A stretch of 64,000 nt of DNA from Algoriphagus machipongonensis (GCF_000166275.1 NZ_CM001023.1:3165001-3229000); one strand, 5' to 3'. Shown: positions 26,731 through 35,652, numbered from the stretch's first letter. A program made the numbers and translations. The notes: generated from the sequence alone by a model not told the origin.

Positions 26731-27984
26731 TTATCCACTGGCTACAGCCTGCATCATTAATCCACATAAATAAGCTCCATAAGTACCGGCGGCATATCCA
26801 AGCACTGCTAATAAAACACCTACTGGAGCCAGCGAGGAGTCAAAAGCCGAGGCTACAATTGGGGCTGAAGCAGCCCCACCTACATTGGCTTGCGAACCCA
26901 CTGCTACATAAAAGAAGGGAGCTTTGATTATATAGGCTACAATCAGCATGATAAGAATATGGAAAAACATCCATAAAATTCCAACTAAGAACAATATTGG
27001 TGAGTCCAATACTGCTCCTAAATCCATCTGCATGCCTATTGAGGCGACCAAAACATAAAGCAAAACACTTCCCATCCTGGAAGCCCCTGCTCCTTCTAGA
27101 TTCCTTGCTCTTGTAAAGGATAGCGCCAAACCAATGGTAGTAGAAATTACCACTATCCAAAAGAACGCTGAGTCTAGAGAATATTGGCTCAATGAGGGGT
27201 AATTTTCTCCTATAAATGGTGCAATAATATCAGCAAACAAATGAGCAACCCCAGTTACTCCAAAACCCACTCCCAAAATTATCATGGTGTCTGAGAGTGT
27301 AGGGATTTTCATAATTCCTTTTCTAAACTCCTCTATTTTATCTCGCAATTCATAAATGGCTGAGCTATCAGCTTTGAATTTCTTATCGATTATTTCAGGC
27401 TTTGCAGCCCAATACAGCAAAACAGCCATCCAAAGGTTAGCCACCAATACATCCACAGCGATCATTTGGCTAAACAATGAAGGGCTAGCTCCAAACACTT
27501 CCAGCATGGCCGTTTGATTTGCTCCTCCCCCGATCCATGATCCAGCGATAGTTGCTAATCCTCTCCAAACCTCATCAGGACCACTTCCTCCTAATAGTTC
27601 TGGTTGAAAAAATCCTATGGTAGCCAATGCAAGCGGGCCACCAATCATAATCCCAAAAGTTCCTGCCAAAAACATAGTCAATGCCTTGGGTCCTAACTTC
27701 AAAATGCTCTTTAAGTCAATACTTACTGTAAATAACACCAAGGAAGCTGGTAAAAGGTATCTGCTGGCTACTTGATAAATCCCGGAAGTCTCTCCTGAGA
27801 TCCACCCAAAGGAATTGAATAAAGCAGGAATAAAGTAACATAGAAGTACCGTGGGAACCACTTTATAAAACTTCCTTAAATACTTATTTGAACTTGACGC
27901 GGTTCCAAAAACCAAAGCTAAAATGGCCATCAGTATTCCAAAAACGATCGCATCATTCGAAAAAATAGGGCTAGTTTCTTCCAT
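26731..27984 (-). CDS. DUF819 family membrane protein (putative permease)
   Basis: 417 residues with about ten to eleven transmembrane segments, e.g. AIVFGILMAILALVFGTASS, ILGVGFGVTGVAHLF and MGSVLLYVLVASIGMQMDLGAV. The conserved motif GSWIGGGANQTAM around 150 and the C-terminal SQANVGGAASAPIVA are diagnostic for DUF819 (YjcL-like). The inverted pair of Asn/Gly-rich loops resembles the transport core of sodium-coupled carboxylate carriers, but no substrate is established. It leads a two-gene operon with the mini-ferredoxin. Confidence 0.88.
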   Translation of the reverse strand: MEETSPIFSNDAIVFGILMAILALVFGTASSSNKYLRKFYKVVPTVLLCYFIPALFNSFGWISGETSGIYQVASRYLLPASLVLFTVSIDLKSILKLGPKALTMFLAGTFGIMIGGPLALATIGFFQPELLGGSGPDEVWRGLATIAGSWIGGGANQTAMLEVFGASPSLFSQMIAVDVLVANLWMAVLLYWAAKPEIIDKKFKADSSAIYELRDKIEEFRKGIMKIPTLSDTMIILGVGFGVTGVAHLFADIIAPFIGENYPSLSQYSLDSAFFWIVVISTTIGLALSFTRARNLEGAGASRMGSVLLYVLVASIGMQMDLGAVLDSPILFLVGILWMFFHILIMLIVAYIIKAPFFYVAVGSQANVGGAASAPIVASAFDSSLAPVGVLLAVLGYAAGTYGAYLCGLMMQAVASG

Positions 27985-28039
27985 AATCCGAAATACGGAG
28001 TGAAAAGCTATAAAACCAACAAAAGTCTTGAAAATCCTA

Positions 28040-28681
28040 TTAGATTTGCTTGCCGTTCTCCAATATCTGCAAGAACTCTCCTAAAATCATGGCGGTAGCT
28101 CCCCAAACCATCTCCTTTTCTACCTCGAAATACGGAGTATCCAAACTGAAATTTTTACTCAACTCTAAGTTTTTCCTCTTTCGAAAAGTAGGGTCAGTCA
28201 ATTGACCAATGGTCGTTTGGATGATTCTATCCACCTCCTTTTCCTCAGGAACGAAGTCGGGTTTGATATGAGAAATACCGATGACAGGAGTAACTAAAAA
28301 ATTACTTGCTGATATGTATAAATCCGTTAAGGTCCCTAAAACTTCCACAGTTTCAGGAACGATCCCAACTTCTTCAGAAGCTTCTCTTAAGGCTGTATGG
28401 ATTAAATTCGGGTCTTCTTTTTCTTTCTTACCTCCCGGCAAAGCGATCTGTCCACTATGAGCTCCTTCATAAACAGGACGCTTGATTAATGGGAAAAATG
28501 CTTGTCCTTGATCAGGATAAAGCATTATTAGGACTGCTCCTTGCCTATGTGATCCTGATTCTCTAGTTAAAAACCTCTTTGGGTCCACGGGCTGTGGAGA
28601 CATTATTAATTGAGCATCCTTTCCGGGAAGAGGATGTTCAAGCCCTGATTTCAGAATTTTGATAAGTTTATCAAACTCCAT
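28040..28681 (-). CDS. CoA pyrophosphatase-type Nudix hydrolase
   Basis: 213 residues. The Nudix box GGKKEKEDPNLIHTALREASEEVG (about 81-104, split here across its conserved Gly, Arg-Glu and Glu-Glu residues) is preceded by the UPF0035 CoAse motif around PVYEGAHSGQIALPGG, which marks enzymes cleaving coenzyme A and its derivatives to phosphopantetheine and 3',5'-ADP. Cytoplasmic. Its start overlaps the end of the upstream lipoprotein gene by 11 nt, so they share a transcript, without an evident link in function. Confidence 0.9.
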   Translation of the reverse strand: MEFDKLIKILKSGLEHPLPGKDAQLIMSPQPVDPKRFLTRESGSHRQGAVLIMLYPDQGQAFFPLIKRPVYEGAHSGQIALPGGKKEKEDPNLIHTALREASEEVGIVPETVEVLGTLTDLYISASNFLVTPVIGISHIKPDFVPEEKEVDRIIQTTIGQLTDPTFRKRKNLELSKNFSLDTPYFEVEKEMVWGATAMILGEFLQILENGKQI

Positions 28682-29366
28682 TCAAACTCAAATCTACTTT
28701 TTTGATTTTTTGATTGATATAAGATTCTGGCTGATATTGTTCTGATTTTTTTTGGAGTTCAAATCTATGAACAAAGTGCTCACCAAGATCTATGATCCAA
28801 GCCATTGGTCTATATCCACTTTCTTCTTGAAAATAACCAAAGACTAAAAAAGTCTCTGCATTGACCCAAATCCCCTCTTCAAACATTCCAGACGGTCCCA
28901 TGAAAAGCAAGCGTTCTTTCATTCCATCTTCCCTATACCATACGACTTCAGAATCAGGGTTTAGGAAAGGCTGGTCTATTGCATCTTGAGCTTCAACCTT
29001 ATAACTATAGATATCCATCGTTCCATTGCCATTTGGGTTTGGCAACTGATATGGATAGAGAGGATCATCTGGAAGTATTGGATTTTTTTCGGGCATTTCC
29101 ATAGGATTTATGGAATCACTTTGGACCAAATTAAAATCAGAACTTAAAAACTCTCCAACTTCTGACTTCCAATGGTTCTTCCAAACAACCTCCTTTCCCA
29201 GACCTACTTCAAGAAAACTTTGAAGCATTTTCAGTTCATCATCCTCTGGGGTTAACGCAACTGCTTGATTTTCTGAATCGGAATTGGAAGATTCACATGA
29301 AGAAACACTCCATAGAAATGCTAATCCAATCAAAATCCTAAAACAATATGGAAAGTTGTCAATCAT
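28671..29366 (-). CDS. Hypothetical lipoprotein
   Basis: 231 residues. N-terminal signal peptide with lipobox SVSSC (Cys near residue 24) followed by a Ser/Asn/Glu linker. The rest shows short beta-like stretches (EVVWYREDGMKERLLFMG, TFLVFGYFQEESGYRPMAWIIDLG) and no family I recognise. A promoter with TTG (29416-29414) and TAGTTTCG (29394-29387) lies upstream. It is the first gene of an operon with the Nudix hydrolase. Confidence 0.68.
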   Translation of the reverse strand: MIDNFPYCFRILIGLAFLWSVSSCESSNSDSENQAVALTPEDDELKMLQSFLEVGLGKEVVWKNHWKSEVGEFLSSDFNLVQSDSINPMEMPEKNPILPDDPLYPYQLPNPNGNGTMDIYSYKVEAQDAIDQPFLNPDSEVVWYREDGMKERLLFMGPSGMFEEGIWVNAETFLVFGYFQEESGYRPMAWIIDLGEHFVHRFELQKKSEQYQPESYINQKIKKVDLSLNGV

Positions 29367-29386
29367 GGGAAATAAATAGCAGAAGT

Positions 29387-29416
29387 CGAAACTAATTCAG
29401 CGACACCAAAAAACAA
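29387..29416 (-). promoter_or_regulatory. Promoter of the lipoprotein-Nudix operon
   Basis: TTG (29416-29414), 19 nt, TAGTTTCG (29394-29387) on the minus strand; the -7 box differs from consensus at one position. The -33 element lies inside the T-tract of the orphan hairpin. Confidence 0.5.
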
Positions 29417-29445
29417 AAAAGGCCGGAATATGACTCCGACCTTTT
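29413..29445 (-). terminator. Orphan terminator-like hairpin with no gene upstream
   Basis: On the minus strand AAAAGGTCGGA / TCCGGCCTTTT (10 of 11 pairs) is followed by TTTTTTGTTTTTT. Both flanking genes diverge from here, so no annotated gene reads into it. Confidence 0.6.
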
Positions 29446-29560
29446 CCTGCTCTCAAACCTATTAAACCTATTGTAGATATTCAATTCATGAATACTTGCG
29501 AAAAGTAGAAAATGTTTTTATATCCTCCAAACAATCGATTGCGAAAGATTTTCAAAATTA
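29446..29560 (-). ncRNA. Possible small RNA ending at the orphan terminator
   Basis: A TAATTTTG box (29560-29553, minus) lies about 110 nt before the orphan hairpin. The span has no usable ORF in either frame on that strand. A transcript of about 100-140 nt is possible; nothing in it matches an RNA family I know. The rest of this 317-bp intergenic stretch holds the two flanking promoters. Confidence 0.25.
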
Positions 29561-29622
29561 TATTTCCCTGCCTTTTTTCTTGTATAATTGGCTAAAAATC
29601 AGGATAAAAATCACAAAAAAAA

Positions 29623-29652
29623 TTGTAAAAAATTTTATCCAACTTACTTTCG
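29623..29652 (+). promoter_or_regulatory. Promoter of aceK
   Basis: TTG (29623-29625), 19 nt, TACTTTCG (29645-29652; one mismatch to TAnnTTTG). A start site near 29659 supports translation from ATG 29684 and rules out the TTG at 29588. Confidence 0.6.
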
Positions 29653-29683
29653 GGAACCGAATGTTTTGGATCAAACCTCTCCT

Positions 29684-31411
29684 ATGGAAAATTCTCTTGA
29701 AATCTTGATATCTGAAAAAATTTTAGATGGCTTCGAAACTTATATCAAATCTTTTAAAGCTTACACCCGATTAACTCCCACTTATTTCAGTCAAAAAAAT
29801 TGGAAAGCAATTCAAGTAAATCATAAACAGAGACTTCGACTCTATAAAGACTTGCTATTTCCTTTGGCAAAATCCTGTAAAGAGAAGATGGGAGATCAAA
29901 GAACAAACAGAGAACTCTGGTCAGGTATAAAAGAAAATTATTCCTTATTAATTGCGGATTTACCGGAACTAGAAATTGCAGAAACTTTTTTCAATTCAGT
30001 TATCCGAAAAACTTTTGACCAATTGGCAGTGGATGAAGATTTAATGTTCGTAATGGAAGGTCATGACTATTGTACGATTCGGGAAAACTCAGATTTGATA
30101 AGAACTTACCCAACAGGTCTGGGGCTTGACAAAATCATCAGACAAATACTGGAAGATTATGATTTTGGGGCTCCTTTTATGGATAAAGAACAAGACATCA
30201 AATTTTTGATTGAGGGGGTTCAAAAAGTCATTCTTACACGGTACCGTATTGCACCAGAAACTAGAACCCAAATTCTTAAACCTGTCTTTTATAGAAATAA
30301 AGCTGCGTACTTAATTGGAAGGACTTTCCTGGGACATAAATGGATGCCGTTTATTATTCCTGTGATGCATGGAGAAAAGGGCGTATTTGTGGACACCTTG
30401 ATCTTTGACCCAAACTTAATGAGTCACATGTTTAGCTTTACCAGATCCTACTTTATGGTGGAGGCGGATGTCCCCTCCGAAGTAGTAGGGTTTCTGAGTT
30501 CAGTCATCCCACACAAAAAAATTCATGAACTCTACAATGCCATAGGCTTTAATAAACATGGGAAAACTCTTTTTTACAGGGATTTTCTTCATCACTTAGA
30601 AAATAGTAAAGATCAGTTTGTAGTGGCTCCAGGAATCAAAGGAATGGTGATGACTGTTTTCACTTTACCTTCTCTGAATATTGTTTTCAAACTTATAAAG
30701 GATCACTTCGAGCCTCCAAAGAACATGACGCGTCAAGAAGTGCGTGAAAAGTACAAGTTAGTATCCCTTCACGACCGAGTGGGCAGAATGGCTGACACTC
30801 ATGAATTTGAATATTTTAAAATACCAAAGGATAGAATTAGTCCTGAACTAGTTCGAGAGCTTAGAAACACGACCAATTCCCTTTTAAACTTCACGGAAAC
30901 ACACCTGATTTTAAAGCACCTCTACACGGAAAGAAAGATGGAGCCATTAAACCTTTACTTGGGACATTGTAGCACCGAGGAGGGCGAAAAAGTGGTGGAA
31001 GATTACGGAAGAGCTATTTTACAATTGGCACAAGCCAATATTTTTCCCGGAGATATGATGACCAAAAATTTTGGTCTTACTCGGCAAAAAAGAGTGATCT
31101 TCTATGATTATGATGAAATTGAATTTCTAACCGATATGAATTTTCGGGTAAAGCCAAAAGCAGAAACCTACGAACAAATTTATGCTCCTGAACCTTGGTA
31201 TGATATTGCCAAAAACGATGTTTTTCCGGAAGATTTTAGGCGTTGGATGATTGGAAGAAAAGACCTCAAAGAACATTTCCTTAACTACCAAAAAGAGTTG
31301 TTTGACCCTGCCTATTGGAAGGAAGTTCAATCCAGGGTTAACAATGGCGAACTGATTCATGCCTTTCCTTATCCTGAGGAAATTCGATTTCGCCCTGATC
31401 AAATCATTTAA
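29684..31411 (+). CDS. aceK: Isocitrate dehydrogenase kinase/phosphatase
   Basis: Switches isocitrate dehydrogenase off by phosphorylation and on by dephosphorylation, steering isocitrate to the glyoxylate shunt. The 575 residues from ATG 29684 match E. coli AceK (578). The regulatory domain fills the first half. The kinase-like half has the ATP loop APGIKGMVMTVFTLPS near 313, HDRVGRMADTHEFE with the Asp needed for phosphatase activity, and FYDYDEIEFL near 455 for metal binding. A longer reading from TTG 29588 would add 32 residues unlike the family and start upstream of the predicted promoter. Neither isocitrate lyase nor malate synthase is adjacent, unlike the enteric aceBAK operon. Confidence 0.93.
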   Translation: MENSLEILISEKILDGFETYIKSFKAYTRLTPTYFSQKNWKAIQVNHKQRLRLYKDLLFPLAKSCKEKMGDQRTNRELWSGIKENYSLLIADLPELEIAETFFNSVIRKTFDQLAVDEDLMFVMEGHDYCTIRENSDLIRTYPTGLGLDKIIRQILEDYDFGAPFMDKEQDIKFLIEGVQKVILTRYRIAPETRTQILKPVFYRNKAAYLIGRTFLGHKWMPFIIPVMHGEKGVFVDTLIFDPNLMSHMFSFTRSYFMVEADVPSEVVGFLSSVIPHKKIHELYNAIGFNKHGKTLFYRDFLHHLENSKDQFVVAPGIKGMVMTVFTLPSLNIVFKLIKDHFEPPKNMTRQEVREKYKLVSLHDRVGRMADTHEFEYFKIPKDRISPELVRELRNTTNSLLNFTETHLILKHLYTERKMEPLNLYLGHCSTEEGEKVVEDYGRAILQLAQANIFPGDMMTKNFGLTRQKRVIFYDYDEIEFLTDMNFRVKPKAETYEQIYAPEPWYDIAKNDVFPEDFRRWMIGRKDLKEHFLNYQKELFDPAYWKEVQSRVNNGELIHAFPYPEEIRFRPDQII

Positions 31412-31461
31412 AGAGATCGATAATCAATCTATGTAGAAGGGGGAATAAGCAACTTTGAATT

Positions 31462-32229
31462 TTAAAATTTCTCCTCTACTCCCAACCCAAAAAGCGCAAA
31501 ATCATATTTGACCGGATCATTTGGATCAAATTCTCTCAACTTTTGGGTTAACTCCAAAGCTGTCAACCAATCCGTTTGTTTTCTCGTGATCAAACCTAGT
31601 TTCCTCCCTACCCGATCCACATGCAGGTCACAGGGACAAATCAGTTGGGATGGCTGAATTCTATCCCATATTCCAAAATCCACCCCCTTGTTATCTTTCC
31701 TCACCATCCAGCGGAGAAACATATTGATTCTTTTACAGGCTGCTTTTCTGGCAGGGTTTGCAATGTGCTTCCTCGTTCTATGAGGTGCATCTGGCAAATG
31801 AAAAAAGTACTCATGAAATGAAATCAACATCGACTCCATTGCATTGATTTCACTATTCCAACCCAGTAAAAAGGCCTCTTCTAAAGATTCATGTTTTTTG
31901 TAAAACCAACTTAAAAAGTGTACAAAATAAAGCGTATCAATGTCATTAAATGTCCTGTGTTTAAAATTCACCAGTGGTTTCAAATCATTATCACTATGAT
32001 GAAGTAAAAATTCATGCGGTGCATTATCCATCATTTGAAACAACTCAATACACTTATTGATAATGGTCTTTCTTTGGCCCCAGGCCAAAATTGCCGCAAA
32101 AAAACCGGCAATCTCTATATCCTGTTTTTTAGAAAAACGATGCGGAATTGAAATAGGATCATGGCTGATAAATCCTGGCTGATTGTACTCTAAGACCTTT
32201 TGGTCTAAAAAATCTTTCAGTTGATGCAT
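31462..32229 (-). CDS. TIGR02757 (DUF2400) family protein
   Basis: 255 residues matching the TIGR02757 family: AGFFAAILAWGQRKTIINK early, the middle NDIDTLYFVHFLSWFYKKHESLEEAF, then RINMFLRWMVRKDNKGVDFGIWDRI, and the C-terminal half with LICPCDLHVDRVGRKLGL and DPNDPVKYDFALFGLGV. The helical pattern with LxxHVxRVxR resembles HhH-GPD DNA glycosylases, so a base-excision function is plausible, but none is demonstrated to my knowledge. Cytoplasmic. The stop of the upstream membrane gene overlaps its start by one base, so they are co-transcribed. Confidence 0.88.
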   Translation of the reverse strand: MHQLKDFLDQKVLEYNQPGFISHDPISIPHRFSKKQDIEIAGFFAAILAWGQRKTIINKCIELFQMMDNAPHEFLLHHSDNDLKPLVNFKHRTFNDIDTLYFVHFLSWFYKKHESLEEAFLLGWNSEINAMESMLISFHEYFFHLPDAPHRTRKHIANPARKAACKRINMFLRWMVRKDNKGVDFGIWDRIQPSQLICPCDLHVDRVGRKLGLITRKQTDWLTALELTQKLREFDPNDPVKYDFALFGLGVEEKF

Positions 32230-32783
32230 TAAAGCGCCACTTTTACTTCGCCACCTTGAGTTCCGTCAAACCATTTGAATGATAACTCATTGTCGACTTT
32301 TTCAGACATATGCCAATCAAAGCATTTAATGTTTGTCAAGGGCTTCAAGCTATCTTCATCAGGTACATAAAGACAGATATCAAAATCCGGGAGTTCTTTT
32401 GACTCGGTGCTATTCCACTTTTCCAGAATTAAGCCTTCATCTAAGATTCTTACTTTGTTTCCAAACACATGATCACTGAGTATTGAAGGCACACCATCTT
32501 TTCTACGAAGCTTAAACCCAGAAGGTCCAAACATGATCTGCTTGAACAACTTTGCTTCCAAAAGATCATTAGTAAAAGGTAAAGTTTCCCATTCTACATC
32601 TTTCAGGATCACTTTCCTTCCTTCCGGTTTAATCCTTGTCAGGAACCTGGAAAAAAGGGAAAACAAATAGGTCAGACCAATAAACAAAATACCGAAACTT
32701 GCCAATATTGGATAACAGAGCACAAAAATTGTGTTCCATATAAAGCGGAAAACGTGGTGAAAGAATAATTGGACTTTGTTCAT
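32229..32783 (-). CDS. Membrane-anchored hypothetical protein
   Basis: About 184 residues from ATG 32783 (NKVQLFFHHVFRF). One long hydrophobic segment (TIFVLCYPILASFGILFIGLTYLFSLFSRF) anchors it, followed by a soluble part with no family I recognise (KLRRKDGVPSILSDHVFGNKV, LPDFDICLYVPDEDSLK). The open frame extends to 32852, but the promoter TTG-N19-TAATTTTG sits inside that extension, so the inner ATG is the start. It is co-transcribed with the TIGR02757 gene. Confidence 0.65.
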   Translation of the reverse strand: MNKVQLFFHHVFRFIWNTIFVLCYPILASFGILFIGLTYLFSLFSRFLTRIKPEGRKVILKDVEWETLPFTNDLLEAKLFKQIMFGPSGFKLRRKDGVPSILSDHVFGNKVRILDEGLILEKWNSTESKELPDFDICLYVPDEDSLKPLTNIKCFDWHMSEKVDNELSFKWFDGTQGGEVKVAL

Positions 32784-32801
32784 ACTTGAGATTCCTTGAC
32801 A

Positions 32802-32831
32802 CAAAATTAGCTTTAGCAGAAGGATAAACAA
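32802..32831 (-). promoter_or_regulatory. Promoter of the membrane protein/TIGR02757 operon
   Basis: TTG (32831-32829), 19 nt, TAATTTTG (32809-32802) on the minus strand: a perfect match to the Bacteroidota consensus, 18 nt before ATG 32783. Confidence 0.75.
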
Positions 32832-32850
32832 AAAAATAGCCCAATTGAGC

Positions 32851-32879
32851 AAATAAAAAACCCCGGATTACCGGGGTTT
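32851..32879 (-). terminator. Terminator of the LysM gene
   Basis: AAACCCCGG / CCGGGGTTT with ATTA loop (32858-32879), and on the minus strand a TTTTTTATTT tail; 27 nt past the LysM stop. Confidence 0.9.
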
Positions 32880-32905
32880 ATATAAATCTTTATTAACTAT
32901 TTGGA

Positions 32906-34078
32906 TTAATACATGACTTCTACAGGAAATCTAGCATTGACCGCTTTTAGCTGATCATAAGCTGCCTGAGATAATTTAATCACCAATCTGGCATTATCAC
33001 CAGTCTCTGGAAGGGTTCCCACTACTCTAGCAAAAATCGTAATATCATTTTCCTCATTCTTAATTCTCATGATAGTCCCTACGGGAGCAGTTCTATGAAG
33101 AACCAAATACTTTTTATGGCCACCTGTTCCTTCAATCAGTTCAGCTTGTCCAGTTTCTTTGATATTCTTGAACCCACCGGAAGCTTTGTCTGAACTAGAT
33201 GGTATGGTCATCTCTTCTGCACTATTAACAACTCTAGGAGTTCCTACCACTGGTACAGTAGATGGACCAACTTCCCCTCTTCCAACCTTCAATTTCTGTC
33301 CAACTTTAAGATTATTTGAGCTCAACGCATTCCAGGTAATAACATCTTCCACTCTAGCCTCATACAGATTAGCTATAGAGAAAAGTGTTTCTCCATTTTT
33401 TACCTCATGTGTTACCCAGTCTCCTGGTGCAATAGGAACTGCATTTTCTGCAGCTTTCGGCGCTGGAGACTCCACTTTTTCTGGAGTTGAAACCGCAGGC
33501 TCAGATTGAACTGCTACTTGTTTAGGAATTTCTGAATTGGAGTTATTTGATACGGTTTTAGTTTCTACAGCTGCTACAGGTGTTGTCTTTGGTTCTTCTT
33601 CTACAACAGGAGCGACTGGCTGTGGTTCAGGGGTTGCGCTTTGATTTTCAATAATCAATGATTGCCCAACACTCAGGTCATTTCCTTTCAATTCATTCCA
33701 GGCCATCACCTCACTGACAGAAACGCCATATTGCTTGGAGATTGAAAACAAGGTTTCTCCGGGAACAACTTTATGCAATTTCGCTCCTTCAGGAATAGCC
33801 GACTTAGCAACAAAGGGAACTCGAATAGTTTGTCCTATTTTTAAGCCTTGTTTAAGAACTTCATTGGACTCAATGATTGCTCCAACGGCTGCCTGGTATC
33901 TCCTACTGATTCCAAACAGCGTCTCTTTTGGTTCTACTTCATGAAGGATAAAAGTCTTATCCCCTACTTTTTCAACCCCCACAGAATCCAAGGTTATCTT
34001 ATTGGATGCAAAGGAGTTAAGAGAAACAAACAGAATACAAGAAAGAAAGGCTAATTGGAATTTTGATCCGAAAATCAT
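32906..34078 (-). CDS. Triple-LysM cell-wall protein with C-terminal double-psi barrel-like domain
   Basis: 390 residues from ATG 34078 with signal peptide (FQLAFLSCILFVSLNSFAS). Three LysM peptidoglycan-binding domains: FILHEVEPKETLFGISRRY..., HKVVPGETLFSISKQYGVS... and HEVKNGETLFSIANLYEAR..., separated by a Pro/Glu/Val-rich linker of about 70 residues between the second and third. The C-terminal part (VLHRTAPVGTIMRIKNEEND...RLVIKLSQAAYDQL) looks like the RlpA-type double-psi barrel. It probably binds or remodels murein in the periplasm. An upstream in-frame TTG (34117) lies inside the -7 box and is not the start. Monocistronic with its own terminator. Confidence 0.88.
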   Translation of the reverse strand: MIFGSKFQLAFLSCILFVSLNSFASNKITLDSVGVEKVGDKTFILHEVEPKETLFGISRRYQAAVGAIIESNEVLKQGLKIGQTIRVPFVAKSAIPEGAKLHKVVPGETLFSISKQYGVSVSEVMAWNELKGNDLSVGQSLIIENQSATPEPQPVAPVVEEEPKTTPVAAVETKTVSNNSNSEIPKQVAVQSEPAVSTPEKVESPAPKAAENAVPIAPGDWVTHEVKNGETLFSIANLYEARVEDVITWNALSSNNLKVGQKLKVGRGEVGPSTVPVVGTPRVVNSAEEMTIPSSSDKASGGFKNIKETGQAELIEGTGGHKKYLVLHRTAPVGTIMRIKNEENDITIFARVVGTLPETGDNARLVIKLSQAAYDQLKAVNARFPVEVMY

Positions 34079-34114
34079 AGTAACTTTTAAAGTTGAATAA
34101 TTGTACTGTAAATG

Positions 34115-34145
34115 CAAGATTAATTTCGTTTAGCTCAAGACGCAA
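34115..34145 (-). promoter_or_regulatory. Promoter of the LysM gene
   Basis: TTG, 20 nt, TAATCTTG (34122-34115) on the minus strand; one mismatch in the -7 box. It fixes the start at ATG 34078. Confidence 0.55.
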
Positions 34146-34274
34146 GAATTATGCTAGAAAAATAGAATTTAATGATTTGTAATAGACCAGCTTAATTTTC
34201 GCTTCTATGAAAGAATAAACGAAGTTTACGAAGGGTTTTCGTATATTTTCTGTGCAAATGCGTTAGAATATATT

Positions 34275-35624
34275 ATGAAAATTAAGATCCTGCTGATTTT
34301 ATTGATCACCTCTTTGATTCCCAATTTTTTAAGTGCTCAGGGAAGTCCTGTCAAAACTATTTTTTCATTCAAAATAGATGATGACATCGATCCGGCAATG
34401 AATAGAAGGGTGAAATTAGCGCTTGAAAAAGCCAAAGAGGAATCCGCTGATCTTATTCTGATCGAAATGGATACTTATGGAGGTGCAGTAAATGATGCTG
34501 ACGATATAAGAACCATGCTCCTTGAATCAGAAATACCTATTCAAGTATTCATTAACAAAGATGCAGCATCTGCAGGTGCCTTAATTTCTATTGCCTGCGA
34601 CAAAATTTTTATGGCTCCGGGAAGTAGTATTGGAGCAGCCACTGTAGTCAATGGAACAGATGGAGCCGCTGCTCCGGATAAATACCAATCCTACATGCGT
34701 TCGATGATGAGAAGTACAGCAGAGGCAAAAGGTCGAGACCCAAAGATCGCTGAAGCCATGGTAGACGAAAACATTGAAGTGGAAGGGGTCAGTGAAAAAG
34801 GATCTGTGGTTACATTCTCAGTTTCTGAGGCGATCAAATATGGATTTTGTGATGGAGAGTACGCTTCTATCAATGAGTTAATACAAGATCAAGATCTTTC
34901 CAGTGCTTTGATAATTAATTATGAAAATGATCTAGTGGAGCAAGTGATCGCTTTCTTCTTAAACCCAGCAGTAAGTGGTTTTCTGATCTTGATCATCATT
35001 GGTGGAATCTATTTTGAGCTTCAAACTCCAGGTATCGGCTTCCCAATCCTTGCCTCTATTGTAGCGGTCATTCTCTATTTCACTCCTTATTATTTAAATG
35101 GTCTGGCAGATAATTGGGAGATCATTGTTTTTGTTTTAGGAATTATCCTCTTGGCCTTAGAGCTATTTGTTATTCCAGGTTTTGGGATTTTCGGAATTCT
35201 GGGGATCATCTGCATTTTATCAGGATTGGTATTAGGCATGCTTCCTAATCAAAATTTCAATTTTGACTTTGTACCTGCTGCAGATTTATTTATAGCCTTA
35301 CTTACGGTTATTTTAGCTTCCATTGCTTCCGTAGGATTCGTGTTTTGGCTAACTCCAAAAGTCAACGAATGGAAAGCATTCAGTCATATTTCCTTAGCAA
35401 ATACCCAGCAACGAAAAGAAGGTTTTACTTCTAGCTTTTATTCTGACACCCTTTTGGGAAAATCAGGAAGGGTACATTCCAGACTAAGGCCAAGTGGGCG
35501 TGTAGAAATAGATGGGGAAATTTATGATGCCTTTTCTAGGGGTGATTTTATTGATAAAGATGAAAAGATCATTGTCATTTCTACCGAGGGAACTTCTCTA
35601 AAAGTTAAAAAAACAGAAGTTTAA
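34275..35624 (+). CDS. NfeD family membrane-bound serine protease
   Basis: 449 residues. Signal peptide (LILLITSLIPNFLSAQ), then a ClpP-like (SppA-fold) protease domain with NKDAASAGALISIACDKIFMAPGSSIGAATVV carrying the catalytic Ser. The central part has four or five transmembrane helices (FFLNPAVSGFLILIIIGGIYF, IIVFVLGIILLALELFVIPGFGIFGILG), and the C-terminus (about 385-449) is the soluble OB-fold NfeD domain (GKSGRVHSRLRPSGRVEIDGEIYDAFSRG). Long-form NfeD proteins are linked to stomatin and membrane protein quality control. No stomatin gene is adjacent here; the next gene is a hemoglobin. Confidence 0.92.
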   Translation: MKIKILLILLITSLIPNFLSAQGSPVKTIFSFKIDDDIDPAMNRRVKLALEKAKEESADLILIEMDTYGGAVNDADDIRTMLLESEIPIQVFINKDAASAGALISIACDKIFMAPGSSIGAATVVNGTDGAAAPDKYQSYMRSMMRSTAEAKGRDPKIAEAMVDENIEVEGVSEKGSVVTFSVSEAIKYGFCDGEYASINELIQDQDLSSALIINYENDLVEQVIAFFLNPAVSGFLILIIIGGIYFELQTPGIGFPILASIVAVILYFTPYYLNGLADNWEIIVFVLGIILLALELFVIPGFGIFGILGIICILSGLVLGMLPNQNFNFDFVPAADLFIALLTVILASIASVGFVFWLTPKVNEWKAFSHISLANTQQRKEGFTSSFYSDTLLGKSGRVHSRLRPSGRVEIDGEIYDAFSRGDFIDKDEKIIVISTEGTSLKVKKTEV

Positions 35625-35652
35625 ACTTTTTAGAATTCCTTAAGTTTGTGGC

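Noticed and set aside
29588..29683. N-terminal extension of AceK from TTG 29588
   Set aside because: The 32 extra residues are unlike the family, and the promoter lies inside this stretch.
32784..32852. N-terminal extension of the 32229-32783 membrane protein
   Set aside because: A perfect TTG-N19-TAATTTTG promoter lies inside the extension.
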